Assembly: GCA_015680685.1 (NCBI GenBank)
Contig: MNCI01023402.1
Span: forward strand, 346,705-410,704
DNA: 64,000 bases
Reading direction: 5' to 3'
DNA from: Gnetum montanum
Taxonomy: Eukaryota; Streptophyta; Gnetopsida; Gnetales; Gnetaceae
This document shows positions 43,401 through 55,530 of the stretch, piece by piece. The position numbers and the translations under genes are program-made. The notes under the pieces are model-generated. The model was not told the DNA's origin. It did no database searches and saw only the letters and a program-made list of their open reading frames with translations. The stretch's first letter is position 1, and the number at the start of each line of letters is the position of its first letter.

Positions 43401-45774
43401 TTCTTTTGCTTTCCCAGACCCACACTCCAAAAGCTGAACCAGTGGAGGTATCCCTCCTGCAGCAGTGATTGCCCAATTACTCTCACTTACCTCGCTGGAT
43501 AAAATGCAAAGCAGAGCAACAGTATGCTCCTGCTGTTGTTCCGTGGCCAACCCAAGAAAAGATATTAAAAGCTGAATCCCTTCTCGACCATTAAAGCATT
43601 GCCAGAGATCTGCACCAGATGAGCAAAGACCTTTAAGCAGTTGTATGAGCTCCTTTTGTGGGTTTGATGAGGTCAGAGTGATCAAGCCAACAAGCAATTT
43701 TTTTGCTTCTGCATGAAGCAATCCTTGAGAAAGATAAGAATTGCTATATAAGCTAGCCAGTGCTTCAACAGCCCTTTCTTGAACAAGCTGAGAAACATGA
43801 AACTTGAGCTGTCGGACAAGCAAGCCTTCTATCTTGGCTGATATCAGGGAAGCACTGGCATCTGAATTCTCATTGAACTTCATTAGGGTATATGCCAATG
43901 CACCGATGATATCAGCTACTTGAGACTCAGACCGGAATGATTTCATACTTTCCCCTAAACTGTGCACCAGAGCAGACATTCCACCAGAGATATTAGCCAA
44001 TGCCCCCACTGCATAATCTGATAGAGCTTGGCCCGTCTTACCTTGCATAAACTCCTTGGAAGGTGCCACCACTGAACCAATCAGATCAGGAATGGCACCC
44101 CCATCAACAATAGCTTTCTTTGCATCACTTGATTTTGAAGAAAGAGCCCACAGAGCATATGCAGCCTCAGCACGGACTGCAACCTCATTTTGAGGACCCA
44201 ACAGCTTCAGCAAATTCTCGACAGCACCAGCATTTAGAACCTTGGAGCAGCTAGCCTCTGAAGCCAGCATAAGATTGGCCAGCAGAAATGATGCATTTGA
44301 TTGAGCAGCTGCAGTGCCAGATGAAATGATTCTGATCAAGATTTCTACTCCTCCAGCTTCAATTGTTGCTTTCCAAAACTCCTCTGTATCTGCGCATATG
44401 TTCTTCAATGCCCCTGTGAGGAGATCTTCGATTGATCTGTCCTGCTTTCTGGTTTGAGCAAGTTGATGCCACAGTCTAGGCACAACTCCCTCCGTGACGA
44501 AAATCCTAAGCCCAAGATTATCCGAGACACCTCCGTAAGATACTGCATATATTGCTTTTGCTGCAGCTTTCTGAGCTTCAGCTTTCTCAGACTTAAGAAG
44601 GAGAAGCAGTGAAGGTATGCAACCTCCCAACAATACTTTTACCTGCAAATCCTCATCTTTGCATAAGGAACCTAAGATAAGTGCTGCATTTATCTTGGCA
44701 GCTGTATTCCCTGATCTAAGTAATGCCACAAGCAAAGGTATTGCCTGTGAATGTGTCCCAATTGCAACTCTTGCATCCTTTTTGGATTTCACAAGCTCTA
44801 GAAGTCTTTTTGTGACAACTTCTTTCTCAGTTGCTGAAAATATATTTGCCTGAAGTACTTCAATACAGTCGGCAATGTTTGCCCAGATGCCATCTGAATC
44901 CTCCATCCCCCCTTTTCCATGCAATTCCCTGACAGACGAACAACAATACATGAATAACTGTATCCCAAAGACACATCCGAGGGAAAAAAGTTTGTTGGTC
45001 CCGCAGAAGAACAGGATACAAAACAATAAATAAATCCTTTAAAAAATAGAAATACTCAAATCAAAATCAAAAACAGAAAAAGCTATATGGCGGAAAAGAT
45101 CTACGGTCATCTGAAATTTCAACCAGCAGTTGAGTTTTAAAGGCTTCTTTTTGGATAGCAAAACGTTTCTCTAATACAGAAAGGACATGCTGTGTCCTCA
45201 AAATTGAAGCTTTCCAATCTATCTACACTTAGATTTGTCTAGAGTGTTTTGTCCTCTTCTTTCTGTCCACAGCTATGTTCTTTTTCACTACGCAACTCAG
45301 CAGGTTTTCCCAGCCCACAACAAAGCATCAAAAGCTTCTTTCAATTCAAATTCTCTTGCATATGTAGGTATGCAAGTTCACTACTATTATAAGCCAAAAG
45401 GAAATTTCGTCATATCCTGGAGAACCTTATAAAATAAGCACAAAAATATTCGGCATAGTATCATGGTAGGCTTTCTCTGTGGTCATACACACACATCAGC
45501 ACAAATTATAAATCTCTTTCTCGCTTTTGGTATAAACACAACCGGCAAGTTCTCAGTTCTGACCAGACATCAAGCCAAGTAGCAATCAGTAATAAGCAAA
45601 AGAACTGAGTTAATTTTCTTTGCAAAGTTCTATCATCCGAAGATAAGAAAAAATCCCGTGCAAGCATTTTTTTAAATGTTAAGGGTATAAAAAAATCTAT
45701 AAAATAAGGCTGCAAAATTACCTTTCCTTGGAGTTCTGCAAAGCCTTTAAAGGTGCAGACCTTGGGGTTGGCAT
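37497..45774 (-). CDS. CSI1-like: CELLULOSE SYNTHASE INTERACTIVE (CSI1-like) armadillo/C2 protein, intact
   Basis: CSI proteins tether plasma-membrane cellulose synthase complexes to cortical microtubules and guide cellulose deposition. Coding exons (complement): 45,774-45,722; 44,928-41,928; 41,788-39,226; 38,537-38,083; 37,864-37,748; 37,640-37,497. All five introns are GT-AG, phases agree, and the product is 2,110 aa (Arabidopsis CSI1 is about 2,150). Exon 1 starts [17 protein letters not shown] after an in-frame TAA 6 bp upstream, and its two leftover bases join exon 2 to give [15 protein letters not shown], comparable to the PPTPHS and MEDPDG region of CSI1. Armadillo repeats fill about residues 40-1,985 ([50 protein letters not shown]). 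A C2 domain spans 1,990-2,110 ([55 protein letters not shown] end). No stops, frameshifts or missing blocks were seen. Which of CSI1/2/3 it is nearest to is not resolved by eye. Confidence 0.93.
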
Positions 45775-45811
45775 CGATTAGGCTGCTAGCTCTTGTTGCA
45801 GAATGTATATC
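45722..45811 (-). other. First coding exon of CSI with its 5' UTR part
   Basis: Acceptor TTCTTCAG precedes 45,811 and donor AAAG|GTAATT follows 45,722. The 90-bp exon is open in another frame too (30 codons), but that frame does not join exon 2 correctly. The frame starting at ATG 45,774 does, so 45,775-45,811 is untranslated and an upstream non-coding exon is implied. Confidence 0.7.
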
Positions 45812-47905
45812 CTGAAGAACATAACACAGCAAACCATCAATAGCATGAAAGTGCAAATCTTATCTACTATTTCAAAGCAGTATCGAAGAACAGAAACCTA
45901 TAAACAGTCAGCTTTTGTGCTCAGAGAGAAGAACAAATCAATTAAGCAGAAATAACCGTCTTTATGACAGGAATTGAAGGACGTGATTTAAAACATTGGC
46001 AAAAACATGAACTGGCTCCTTCCCCTCCTCAAACGCAGCATCCATGTCGCCTATCAACCCTATAAGATTAGACATAGCCTTCTAATACCACAATCAGTAC
46101 CTATGGAGATGAATCTGAATTACTTATAAAAATAAATAGGTACCAAATTTCTATCTGGGCAGCGGGTCATGCCAGCTCAGAAAAGTAATTTGGCTACAAC
46201 ATTCGATATTCCGGGCAAAAAATGCATGCTAGTCTAAAATGTCCCCATTAATCAACTGTAAGTATATACAATCCTTCACACTGCCCGCAGCTAGGCACTG
46301 TTCTCATAGGTTGGAATTCTATAAGGACTCACAGATTTCCTTCGTCATTAAGATAACAGATTAATCATACATGTGCAACTTCTTATACACACAGTGAGAA
46401 ACATTGGAAGACCGCATACAGCACAAGGGCATGGACCATTTTCTTAAAAGAAGGAAAGGGAATCCTCAAACTCAACCTTCCAGTTTCCTATACTCTCAAC
46501 CCAGCAAGCCTATGTTCCACCTATTTGCAAAGACAAGAAGAAATTAAAGTAAAATTCCTGGTGTTGGAAACTTCTGGGTTCTAATGGATGCAACCCCAAA
46601 ACCAGGAAGATACTAATAACATCAAAACTCGGAGCAGCAACTACATATAGAAACAAAGATGCCATAACTAAACTGGCCGCATACAGCATCTGTGCACCCA
46701 TTTTGGCTATGAAAACTGGTCTGCCAACAGGGCAGTCTCTCATTATTCAGAGACCAGAAAGCTTCCATGTATCCATTCAGAAACATGACACGTTTTAAAC
46801 ATTGAACACGCAAGCATAAAATCAAGTAGCATAACCTTTGAGCAGAAAAAACAATACTAACGCAAATCCTCCACGACCCCAAGAATCGCAGACAAGCAAC
46901 AGGCAAGACCCTGGGCTCACTAAATTCGAAAACACAACGCAAAATATCAAAACGGGGCGAACAGCATCCAATAATACCCAGAAAGAAAGAAAGAAGCTCC
47001 AACCCAGAAAAAAGCGAAACAGGGGTGCGTGTCCGAGCAGCCAAAACCGCATCCAATGCCAAATCCCAAACCGCAAGTCTGATTGGGAAGCGTTATCCAC
47101 TCGGAAAAGGAAGAAAGAAAGAAAGAAACGATGATGAGATGGACCTTTCACTGTCACTGAAACGAAACTCACAACCCAAAACTCAGAAGAAAGAAAGAAA
47201 AAAGTCTGCTGAAGCCAGGAACCATGTCACGGAAGGCCTGCTGAAGCTCAAGAATTCTTTCAACCAATTCAGTATCCCAGAATCCTCTTCATCCCCAAAA
47301 AGAGAGACACTCACGGGCGCCAAAAAAAGAAAACAAAGACAGTCAAACCTATCCACAGAAGCAAGCACAGCAAAATAATCTACCAGCCTGGACAATGCTG
47401 GTTTGCAGCAACAGTGGCAGCGGCAGTCTTGCTTGGAATCACAGTAATAATGGCAAAAGAAGATTGAACAAACAATAACAGCTGGAGAAGCAGAACAAGA
47501 ACAAGAAGATTGGAGTGGCAATAGTAATCCAGTAAAATGCCAGGAAGAATCAGAATCATTATCATAATCAGCAGCGGCGGCAGAAGCGGAAGAAGCTACT
47601 CTTAAATTCTTTTTCTGGCTACTAACGTTCATACAGACCTGGAATTGAGTAGGAAGCAGAGCAATGAAACAGCACCCGGCAAGCAGGGAGGTGATCCGAT
47701 CTGCAAGTTTGCCTATTTTTGCACACACACTTCGTTTTCCATTTTCTGTTCCTGCTTTCTTTTCTCCTTTCTTACTTGTTCTTTCTTAGTTCCTCTGTTT
47801 TTTCTTTCTGCAGCAGCAGCAGCAGCAGGAGCAGGAGCAGCGACAGAAGACTGTTCTGCAGTCCCAGAACCACCACTGATCACAGCACAGACATGGAACT
47901 TTAAA
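45812..47905 (-). promoter_or_regulatory. Probable 5' UTR intron, leader exon and promoter of CSI
   Basis: The exon at 45,811 needs an upstream exon. A donor-like CCAG|GTCTGTATG occurs at 47,639. Upstream of it the minus strand is leader-like, with CTG/CAG-type and purine repeats at 47,760-47,850. A TATA-like TATTTAAA lies at 47,907-47,900 with ATTGG (CCAAT on the other strand) just before it. This gives a leader exon of roughly 230 bp and an intron of about 1.8 kb. Long frames here (46,510-47,728, both strands) look like chance in low-complexity sequence. Confidence 0.4.
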
Positions 47906-48763
47906 TACCCACCAATTGAAATGTCTCATTACTAAAAAAATATATTGAAACCCATCGGGGGACCGTTTTTCGGCCTTTTTTTAATTCTGTTTTGCTTGGG
48001 TTTTCACTGTACTGAGAATATATCCGCACAGGGATATATATATCTGGAAATTCAGCAAATATAGCCCGCCCACGATTCGCGGTTAAATGCTGCTAAGCCT
48101 CCACCTTGGCACCCGCCCCTGGTCACATGAGCGACCTTGGGCCCCGACCCCTGAGCTGCCCATTCGTGTCCGTTTGTATTCCCTGAACGCCGACGTGGCC
48201 CGTCAAGGAGAGTTAAAAAAAGTAAATATTTGGGTTTCGCCCTAAAATTAACCCTGACCACCCTCTGTAATGCCCTTCCCGTTGCCTTCGGTGTAACAGC
48301 CATGTGCGCGGGACCCGCCACGGACAGGGACTTTTGGGCGGGAGCAATGATGAAGAAGCAAGTTAGCCATGGTTAAGTTAGCCATGGTTGGGTTGGGTTG
48401 GGTTCAAATCAATGTTTTTGGGACGGTTTCGTGCGAGGTAGTGAAAACAATTGTATACGGTGGTAATAATGATTATTTATTATTATTATTATTAAGGACC
48501 GCAACCGCAGCTGCTGCTGCTGTTACTGGTAGGGAATATCCGCAATCCCAAGGTTTGTTTGTTGCATCTGCTTCACGAACATCCTCCTTCGCACCCACTT
48601 TTATCAGAATATTTGTAGTTGGTATGATTTGTTATCATGGCCCATGGGGTTAGAGTCCACACTACATACGGTAAGAAAGCAAGGGATTCTACGTTAATTT
48701 TTTTCAACTTTGGATGTTTTGTAAGTAGGTGGGTTGGTATCTTTTTTTGATTTAATACAGGGA
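47906..48763. other. Upstream flank of CSI with GC-richer segment
   Basis: 48,060-48,340 is noticeably GC-richer than the surroundings. A (TTA)n run lies at 48,475-48,494 and GCTGCTGCTGCTG just after. ATATATATAT at 48,034-48,045 is an alternative TATA site. No gene recognised. Confidence 0.35.
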
Positions 48764-48990
48764 TTTAAACTTGGAGCTCATCGCTTGGAGTAATGATAAG
48801 GTGTTTATTTAAACTTGGAGCTCATCGCTTGGAGTAATGGTAAGATGAGCATTGAACTAGGTTGATTTAATACAAGGATGCAAGTTTGGAGCTTACCACT
48901 TGGAGTAAGGGTAAGGCGTTTGTTTTTCAAGTTTCTAAGACTTGGGTTTGAGCCTAGGCCTAACCACTTGAAGGTTGGGTTTTCACTTTT
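48764..48990 (+). repeat. tRNA-like SINE remnant with a 44-bp internal duplication
   Basis: ACTTGGAGCTCATCGCTTGG recurs at about 48,769 and 48,813 (44 bp apart), with a third diverged unit near 48,883. Downstream is GACTTGGGTTTGAGCCTAGG near 48,938, resembling a pol III B box (GGTTCGANTCC). The GGAGTAAGGGTAAGGCG segment would be A-box-like. A related copy lies on the other strand at 52,640-52,740. Confidence 0.45.
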
Positions 48991-50394
48991 CACTCATCTA
49001 CTAACCATCCAAAGCAAGATGAGCATTGAACTAGGCTAGGCTTTCATCCATCTACCCACCCTTGATTCACTTGGAATACTACCTTTAAGTTAGATAAAAA
49101 GGTGCTCGTGCTCAACTTTGAACCAAGCAAGCACCAATGCTTGCTCAATTTTGAACCCTAACACCTCTACATGCAAGTTATGTGAACACACCACCTCAAC
49201 TATGACCCACACTTTTTCTTTTCTTTTTTGTTGTGGTTTTGGGCAACGGCTATGACCTTAGTTTAGTAGCCTTGATGGTGTTCATTTGTTCATTAAATGG
49301 ATTTTTTGAGTTTGGGCCGTTTAGCTCACTATCATTTTGTCTTGCTTTAGAGCAATGGCTACTTCTCGTGCTGCTACATGGAGTGTTCCTCGTAAAGAGA
49401 GTGTCTCATCATTCCTTTTTGGGAATTAAAGGTTGCCTATGGACACCTTTGTCGTCCCATGCTTTATGCCAATTAAGCATATGTAGAACTATCTCGGTTT
49501 CTAGAGTGCACGCAGCATTATTTCGTTTCTTTGACTTCGCTAGTTATCCCACTTTTCTTTGCCTTTTCCATGTCCGTTTTGTTTTTTTTTTAACTTAGGC
49601 ATAATGCAAGAGAACAACAATAATGAAAAAATACAATGTCGTCATGAAATGTATTTATTGCCTTTTCGTTTTTCAAACTATCATCATGAATATGTTTACT
49701 TTGAAATTAAAGATTATTATTTATATGTATACGTAAGTGACTTGGATTGCTTTTCTATTTACATTGCACAAATAAAAAAGCATCCACTTTCACTAAAACA
49801 TTTAAAACAGGATGAGGATGGGGTGGGGCACAGTGTTAGATCCCAAAATATAACATTAAAAATGGCAATATGTTGAAGTTGCAATTAAAGCCTTAATCCA
49901 AGGGCCCATACCTAAATGGATGAGAGTACTAATTATTAGATTAAAAATGGGATTACACCACCTTTAAGTTGAAACTGAAACATTGAAAAATGAGCAATAT
50001 GAAGTCCATTATATTTATTGCAAGTAGTAGAAGAGCAATATGTATTGCTAGAATGTTGCAGAATAGAATTCTTTTTAAAAAATGAAAAATTTGGAGTCAA
50101 TGTTCATCTAAGCTATTAAGCTACCAATATTAGTTTTAAGGAATTATATAGAAAATGTGTTTAACTTGCATAACTATTAAATACATCTGTTGTACTCAAG
50201 AGTTACTACTCCCAATGTATGTTGCGCAAGTTAATTTGTTTAACAAATCTTTTGGTTTTGTACAAATTTTAACAAAATTTTAGTTTTAGTTTCAATTTCA
50301 TAAACATTTAAAAAGCCTTTTTTTTTAGACAAGGAAATTCATGTTAGTAACACAACCCCTACCCAATAGAAACATAGATATGACCTATGGTGTA
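48991..50394. other. AT-rich intergenic DNA, nothing recognised
   Basis: A 121-codon frame at 49,233-49,598 and a 105-codon frame at 49,559-49,876 have no recognisable domain and biased composition, and I do not call them genes. Confidence 0.35.
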
Positions 50395-50520
50395 ATTTTC
50401 CAACTGCAAGGCTACACCATTACTATCATATATCTTTAAATGGAAGCAATATCAAACTCACAACCTCTCTCATGAGAGGTGAGTGTCCTAACCATTTGCA
50501 CTATACCCTAGGTGCAAAAC
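50395..50520 (-). repeat. tRNA-derived SINE-like remnant
   Basis: The minus strand reads TAGTGCAAATGGTTAGGACA (A-box-like, near 50,500), a hairpin CCTCTCATGAGAGAGG, then GTTGTGAGTTTGATATTG (B-box-like, near 50,455). Box spacing of about 35-45 bp fits a tRNA-related promoter. No A-tail or flanking duplication is clear. Confidence 0.5.
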
Positions 50521-52114
50521 AAAGTTAAAAATACAATAAATTGGTTATTGGTCTTCAACGAAATATTAATAATGAGCAAAGAAAATTCAAAGTGCATCAC
50601 AAGCTTAACACTAAGTAAACATCATAAGAAAAAGGAAAGAAAAAATTTTCCAACTTTAAGAGTTAAAACTTTGAAAAAATAATTAAACATGCTATCTGTT
50701 AAGATATAATCAACATAATCATCATCCTAGCCTTGTCCCAACAACATGAGATTAGCTATCCACTTAAATATAATGTAATTAATAATTAATGTAAAAGGTG
50801 TGTAATGAAAAAAGAAGGTCCCTTAAGAGTAATGCTATATTAGTAGATCAAAAGATACTCCATCTGAGTATGATGAATGGAGGAAGTATGTTAATTAACT
50901 TGATTTGCATGCTAGAAAATACCATATTAAGTTGATAGAACTAAATATAAACTTGATTTTATGTGCTCATGCATGGATGTGTAGAAAACTAGTGTGAATG
51001 GAGTGTAATTCCTATCCAAAAGCAAAATAAGGCAACAATACTAATGCTTCCTTGTGTATAACTTTGGTGAGTGGGGTGATTCCATTCTCAAAGTCAACAC
51101 TATATTTGGGGGGTATTAAAACCCAAAATAATTAAAACATATGTACACCCCAAGATATATAGTCTAATTAGAACTTTATAACTTAGCATTACCCATGACT
51201 TGGAACTTCCAAATCAAGAGTCTCACCACTAAGCTAATACCATATTGTATTTTAGATGAAAAAAATGAAAGATACTTGGAGAGTTTCTACCTTTTTCTAA
51301 AATTCATTTTTTTTTGTGGTATATTATGCATCAAGGACTTCCTATTAACACTCATATTGAACATATGAGAATTGTTTCTTCCCAATGTCCTCTTGTAGAA
51401 CAAAGACCTATTTTCTTATGATATTTTTTTTATCCTTTTGCATAGCATGCTTAGAAATGGACATTTGAAATTTGTAACAAATTTCAACCAAGCATCAATG
51501 ATATCATTCTTAGCGATCAACCCACTTTTTCTACTTCATTTCTCTGCATTTGGAAGTGTCTTCAGTTGTTTTTTTTTCCCCTATTTTATTTGAAAGCTTT
51601 GATATATAGTTTTTTAACAACAACAAAACTATAATCGTGACCTTTCTTCAAGAGTTAAATATCATATTCTCAGAGATATCACTTTTCAATTACAACTTCA
51701 AGCAAAAAAGCTTCTAGTAAAAGCTAAACAATTAATTTGTTTCTTGCCATATTAGTTTCTTTTTGTTTGGAGGCTAAGGATGGGAAGCTTTCAACTTTTG
51801 TTACTATTTGTTCACTAGTTATGATTGATGACTTCTTTTGTATTTAGAGAAATTTTTCTCATTCTATTTATAAGAGCCCCTTTAATAAGAAGTGAAAACC
51901 CATGAGAGTGCTTCTAACTACTGGCAAGGCCAAAATTTATTAGGCTTGTTGTTTAACTCTCTATTTGTTGATCATATGTACTCTAAATTTCTTATATATT
52001 ATTCTTCTTTTCATGGGATCCAACACCCCCCTATGTATAACTAAATTTTTGAAATTGAAACTTAAAGTTTTTGTTACATCCAATGAGACCCCTTGGATCT
52101 ATTGGAATTCTTTA
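50521..52114. other. AT-rich intergenic DNA with one more A-box-like remnant
   Basis: At 51,190-51,245 the minus strand has TTAGCTTAGTGGTGAGACTC followed by TTGGAAGTTCCAAGTCATGG, the same layout as the copy at 52,115-52,210. Nothing else is recognised. Confidence 0.35.
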
Positions 52115-52210
52115 TTTATTTATTTATAAGTCAATGAAATCAAACCTGTGACCTTGAACCACCAAGCCAAGACTCTTACCACTAAGCTAACATCTCATTG
52201 TTATAAATTT
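52115..52210 (-). repeat. tRNA-derived SINE-like remnant
   Basis: The minus strand reads TTAGCTTAGTGGTAAGAGTC (A box near 52,195) and GGTCACAGGTTTGATTTC (B box near 52,150). TTATTTATTTATTTA beside it on the plus strand may be the remains of a 3' tail. Confidence 0.5.
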
Positions 52211-52639
52211 TTAATTTTGATAATTCCTTATTGTTATTAATGATTCATAGAAAACGTAAGCATAGTGTATTACATTCCACCTTGAAAAAATATTTTGGTA
52301 TACATCCTTAACTATGTAACATGATCAAAAATGCAAATTGATCTACACTTAGTTTCATCCTATTTCTTTCAAGTCTTATGAACATGCCTTTTAATTTGGG
52401 TATCAAGCCTTGGTACATTTAGCATATTAAGAGAAATATGGATGAAGAGCAATGATTTAATCATAAAGTTATGAACTAAGATCTATACAACTCATTTACA
52501 CATCAGTATCAACCCTAATGACTTACAAGACCATCATCATTATTATCATCTTAGCATTGTTCAAACAACATGAGGTTGACCTAAAAAAGATCCTCACCTG
52601 GAGCCTCAATGCTTATTTCACTAAGTGGGACCCCAAGAG

Positions 52640-52740
52640 GGTTGGTAAATAAGTGAAAGCCTAACCTTTAAGTGGTTATGCCCATGCTTAAACTCACATT
52701 TTCTGACTTAAGAAATAATCACCTCATCATCACTCCAATT
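52640..52740 (-). repeat. Second copy of the repeat at 48,764-48,990
   Basis: GTGAAAGCCTAACC, TTAAGTGGTTATGCCCATGC, TTAAACTCAC and CACCTCATCATCACTCCAAT align with the reverse complement of 48,790-48,985. Two copies in opposite orientation support a dispersed family. Confidence 0.5.
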
Positions 52741-55341
52741 GATGGTCTCTTGGTTGTCAAGGCCATAACTAGATGGGTGTTAGAACCTAAAACTTTATTG
52801 ATTAAAATGTTGTGGGTTCAATTATTACCTCCACTTCACATGTGGCAACAATGAAATGGCCTTGTAGTGGGACCCTTTTGTTTAATGGGTCACATCTCAT
52901 CTACTCCACTGTGTTAATAGGGGTTGTGCTACTAGTCTTGAGTTTCCTTGCCTCAAAAATCAAAAACATTTTCTTAACAATATTTACCCCCAATATATAT
53001 ATATATATATATACCCCTTAGACATATATGGCTAACACAAAACTTTCATAAAACTTAAGTAGAATATAACAGTATGTTAGATTAGCATACTCGTTAAAAT
53101 TGAACTAGTGACTTAGGATGGAGGCTCTAACCAATTAAGCTAAACCCTCACTAAGTTGAGCTTGCTATGATATATTCTAAAGTTTAATAAAGTTCAATTT
53201 ATATTAGTCATTTACATATTTGTATAGTGTGCTATCTTTTTTTAGAGGGTAAGGTAAGGTTTGACTAGGAAATGCCCCTAGGGTGGGGGCATAGCAAGTT
53301 CAAAGGATGCAAAGGGCTATTGGTACTATGCTATGCAAGCTAACAAACTAATTAATAGTCAATGCTTATATAGTTTTCTATTTTAATAACATATTTTCAT
53401 ATATTTTTCATTTTAAAAAAACTTTGTTGTTTATAATTTGAAGCCATATTAGTTTTGAATCTTATCTAGATTAATCATCAGTGGTGTGGGATGAAATGTA
53501 TCAAATAGTTTATATGTAACTTTTAAATGTTGGTCATCCTTATACACTTTTTTACATGATTAAAGCATTAATCACTTAGTTAGAACATGTGACTTTTAGT
53601 TGTATGAGTTGAAGGTTCAATCTTAATGAGTACATTAAAACATTGTTATGTTTTGAATAAGTTAAACCAAAATATTAGGCCAGCTATAGAACCCAGGATA
53701 TATAAATTCATAGTTTTTTATACCTTTTCAATGAATGGTTAAAAGAAAGGGTGTGGAGCACACTTCCCATATATGTTTGGTATGAAATTTGGTCTTAAAT
53801 AAATAACATCTTTACTCATAGAGTACATCCTTTAGAGTCTGTATAGTCTAAAGCACTTGTCATTTGAAGGGATTTGATGCTTATTAGAAAAGGATTTCAA
53901 TGGAATTGCCAAATTTTACCAAAATTAGTTATGTAGTGAATTCTACTTTTTTGTGACCTCTTGATTATAGAACTAGGACTTCCTTTGTTACTTAAAGAAG
54001 AAAAACTCTCATAGTTTTGATTCCAATAACACACCCTTACATTTTATGTGTAAGGAGAAGCTCCGTTGCAACTCCATTGTACCAATATGCTTATCTTTTA
54101 ACTAGCTTGATTCAAGATCACATGCTTATATTATTATTGTACTTTGGCTCATTGATAAAAGTTTTGACTATAGCAGAGGTAATAGGCCAATTAATTTGCT
54201 CACATACTTGCACCCAAAGATACGGGATTAAAGGGCACTACCAAACCCAGTCCTCTTGTTATTACTTTGATGGGAAAGCTGTTGTTGTGACTTGCATTCT
54301 ACGAAATTGTAAGCCAATAAAAGGCGGAGGTCAGCCTCGTTCTTCTATGGAGTTACTTCTCCATGGAAGAAATGGGATGTGGACGGTTTGAGCTCATGTA
54401 AAGCCATGGCATGCAATAAGTTCAAGTTTTGTTTTGGTTGGCTGGAAAAAAATCATCATAGGTAGCACCTAGAGCATGTGTGTTAACAAAAGAAAAGATA
54501 AAGAAGGTACGTTGCAAGTATCCAGACAAGATACGCTACTACACAAGCAACGACTCCAACTAACAACTCCTCGTCGTTTCAGCGTAAATTAAAACTACAG
54601 CAACTTTTAACATGAACGGTGATGAACACCTAAAATTAAAACGTAAACAAAAAAGTCGCTCAGGACCATAGGAATCCTAAAGTTTGCGTAGGAAAGAAGC
54701 ATAGAGGGGGTCCTTCTTCTGCTGACGGGTGGCTTGTGAGTTGCACCTGCTAACTAATTCTTGTCAACTGCCACGTCCTTTCCTGCCATGACGGTTGGAA
54801 AAGAAAAGAAGATGGCAACTTCATTTGTGCATAAAAAAATAGTAAGCCGCTGCAACCTTAGCCAACTCTATTCTTATCGTCAAAAATCGGATGTTGTCAA
54901 AAAAATAAAACCTTGGCCAGATTGCAAGACCATGTGTAAAGAGACGTGGGCATAAAGGCGGATGATGTTGACATGCCACATGCAAAATTTGCCGACGTCG
55001 AAATATGATGTGATGCGAGCCAAGCCATAATGTGACATACATTGGCATGGAATCTCAAGTTCTAACGTGCTCGTTTGTTTGTTTGTGACCACTTCTTTAT
55101 TTTTGTTTCTCTATTTTTAAGCAAATGGATCCTCACCATAGTAGGATATATGTGAACCATTAAAAAGGGTGTATGTAAATCATTAAAAAGGAGTGTTTCA
55201 TTGGAGGTTTCCTTCCTTGTCACTTCACTTCAAGGGGAAGCAAGAATTGAACCCACAAGTACATCGAACAAATACAATTACAGTGCTAGGTATTGATATT
55301 TTCAATGGCTAAACCATGGCTATGAGTACTTCAGTGATTTT
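52741..55341. other. AT-rich intergenic DNA with simple repeats and weak SINE-like pieces
   Basis: (TA)n lies at 52,992-53,013. A minus-strand A-box-like TTAGCTTAATTGGTTAGAGC and B-box-like TAGTTCAATTTT lie at 53,095-53,150. Other weak pieces are at 53,560-53,640 (plus) and 55,225-55,320 (minus). 54,480-55,060 is somewhat GC-richer. The 124-codon frame at 54,017-54,391 has no recognised domain. Confidence 0.35.
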
Positions 55342-55530
55342 GCTCTGAAAGTGCCTATCTATCCTACGGTCCTGTAATTAGTACATGGGCTCTGAAAGTG
55401 CCTATCTATCCTACGGTCCCGTAATTAGTACATGGGCTCTGAAAGTGCCTATCTATCCCACGATCCCATAATTAGTACGTGGGCTCTGAAAGTGCCTATC
55501 TATCCTACGGTCCCGTAATTAGTACATGGG
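55342..55530. repeat. Four-unit minisatellite, period 47 bp
   Basis: Units start GCTCTGAAAGTGCCTATCTA at 55,342, 55,389, 55,436 and 55,483. Each includes ATCC(T/C)ACG and TAATTAGTAC(A/G)TGGG. Only a few substitutions separate units, so this is a relatively young array. Confidence 0.9.

Noticed and set aside
44904-44906. CSI start at the MEDSDG methionine
   Set aside because: An upstream exon starting at 45,774 joins in frame and adds 25 residues with a PTP-x-S patch as in other CSI proteins, so the inner methionine is unlikely to be the start.
46510-47728. Several overlapping frames of 60-181 codons upstream of CSI
   Set aside because: Low-complexity cysteine/serine- or lysine-rich translations of CT/GA-rich leader sequence, on both strands, with no domain.
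49233-49876. Frames of 121 and 105 codons on the plus strand
   Set aside because: No recognisable domain, no supporting splice or promoter context, AT-rich composition like the surroundings.
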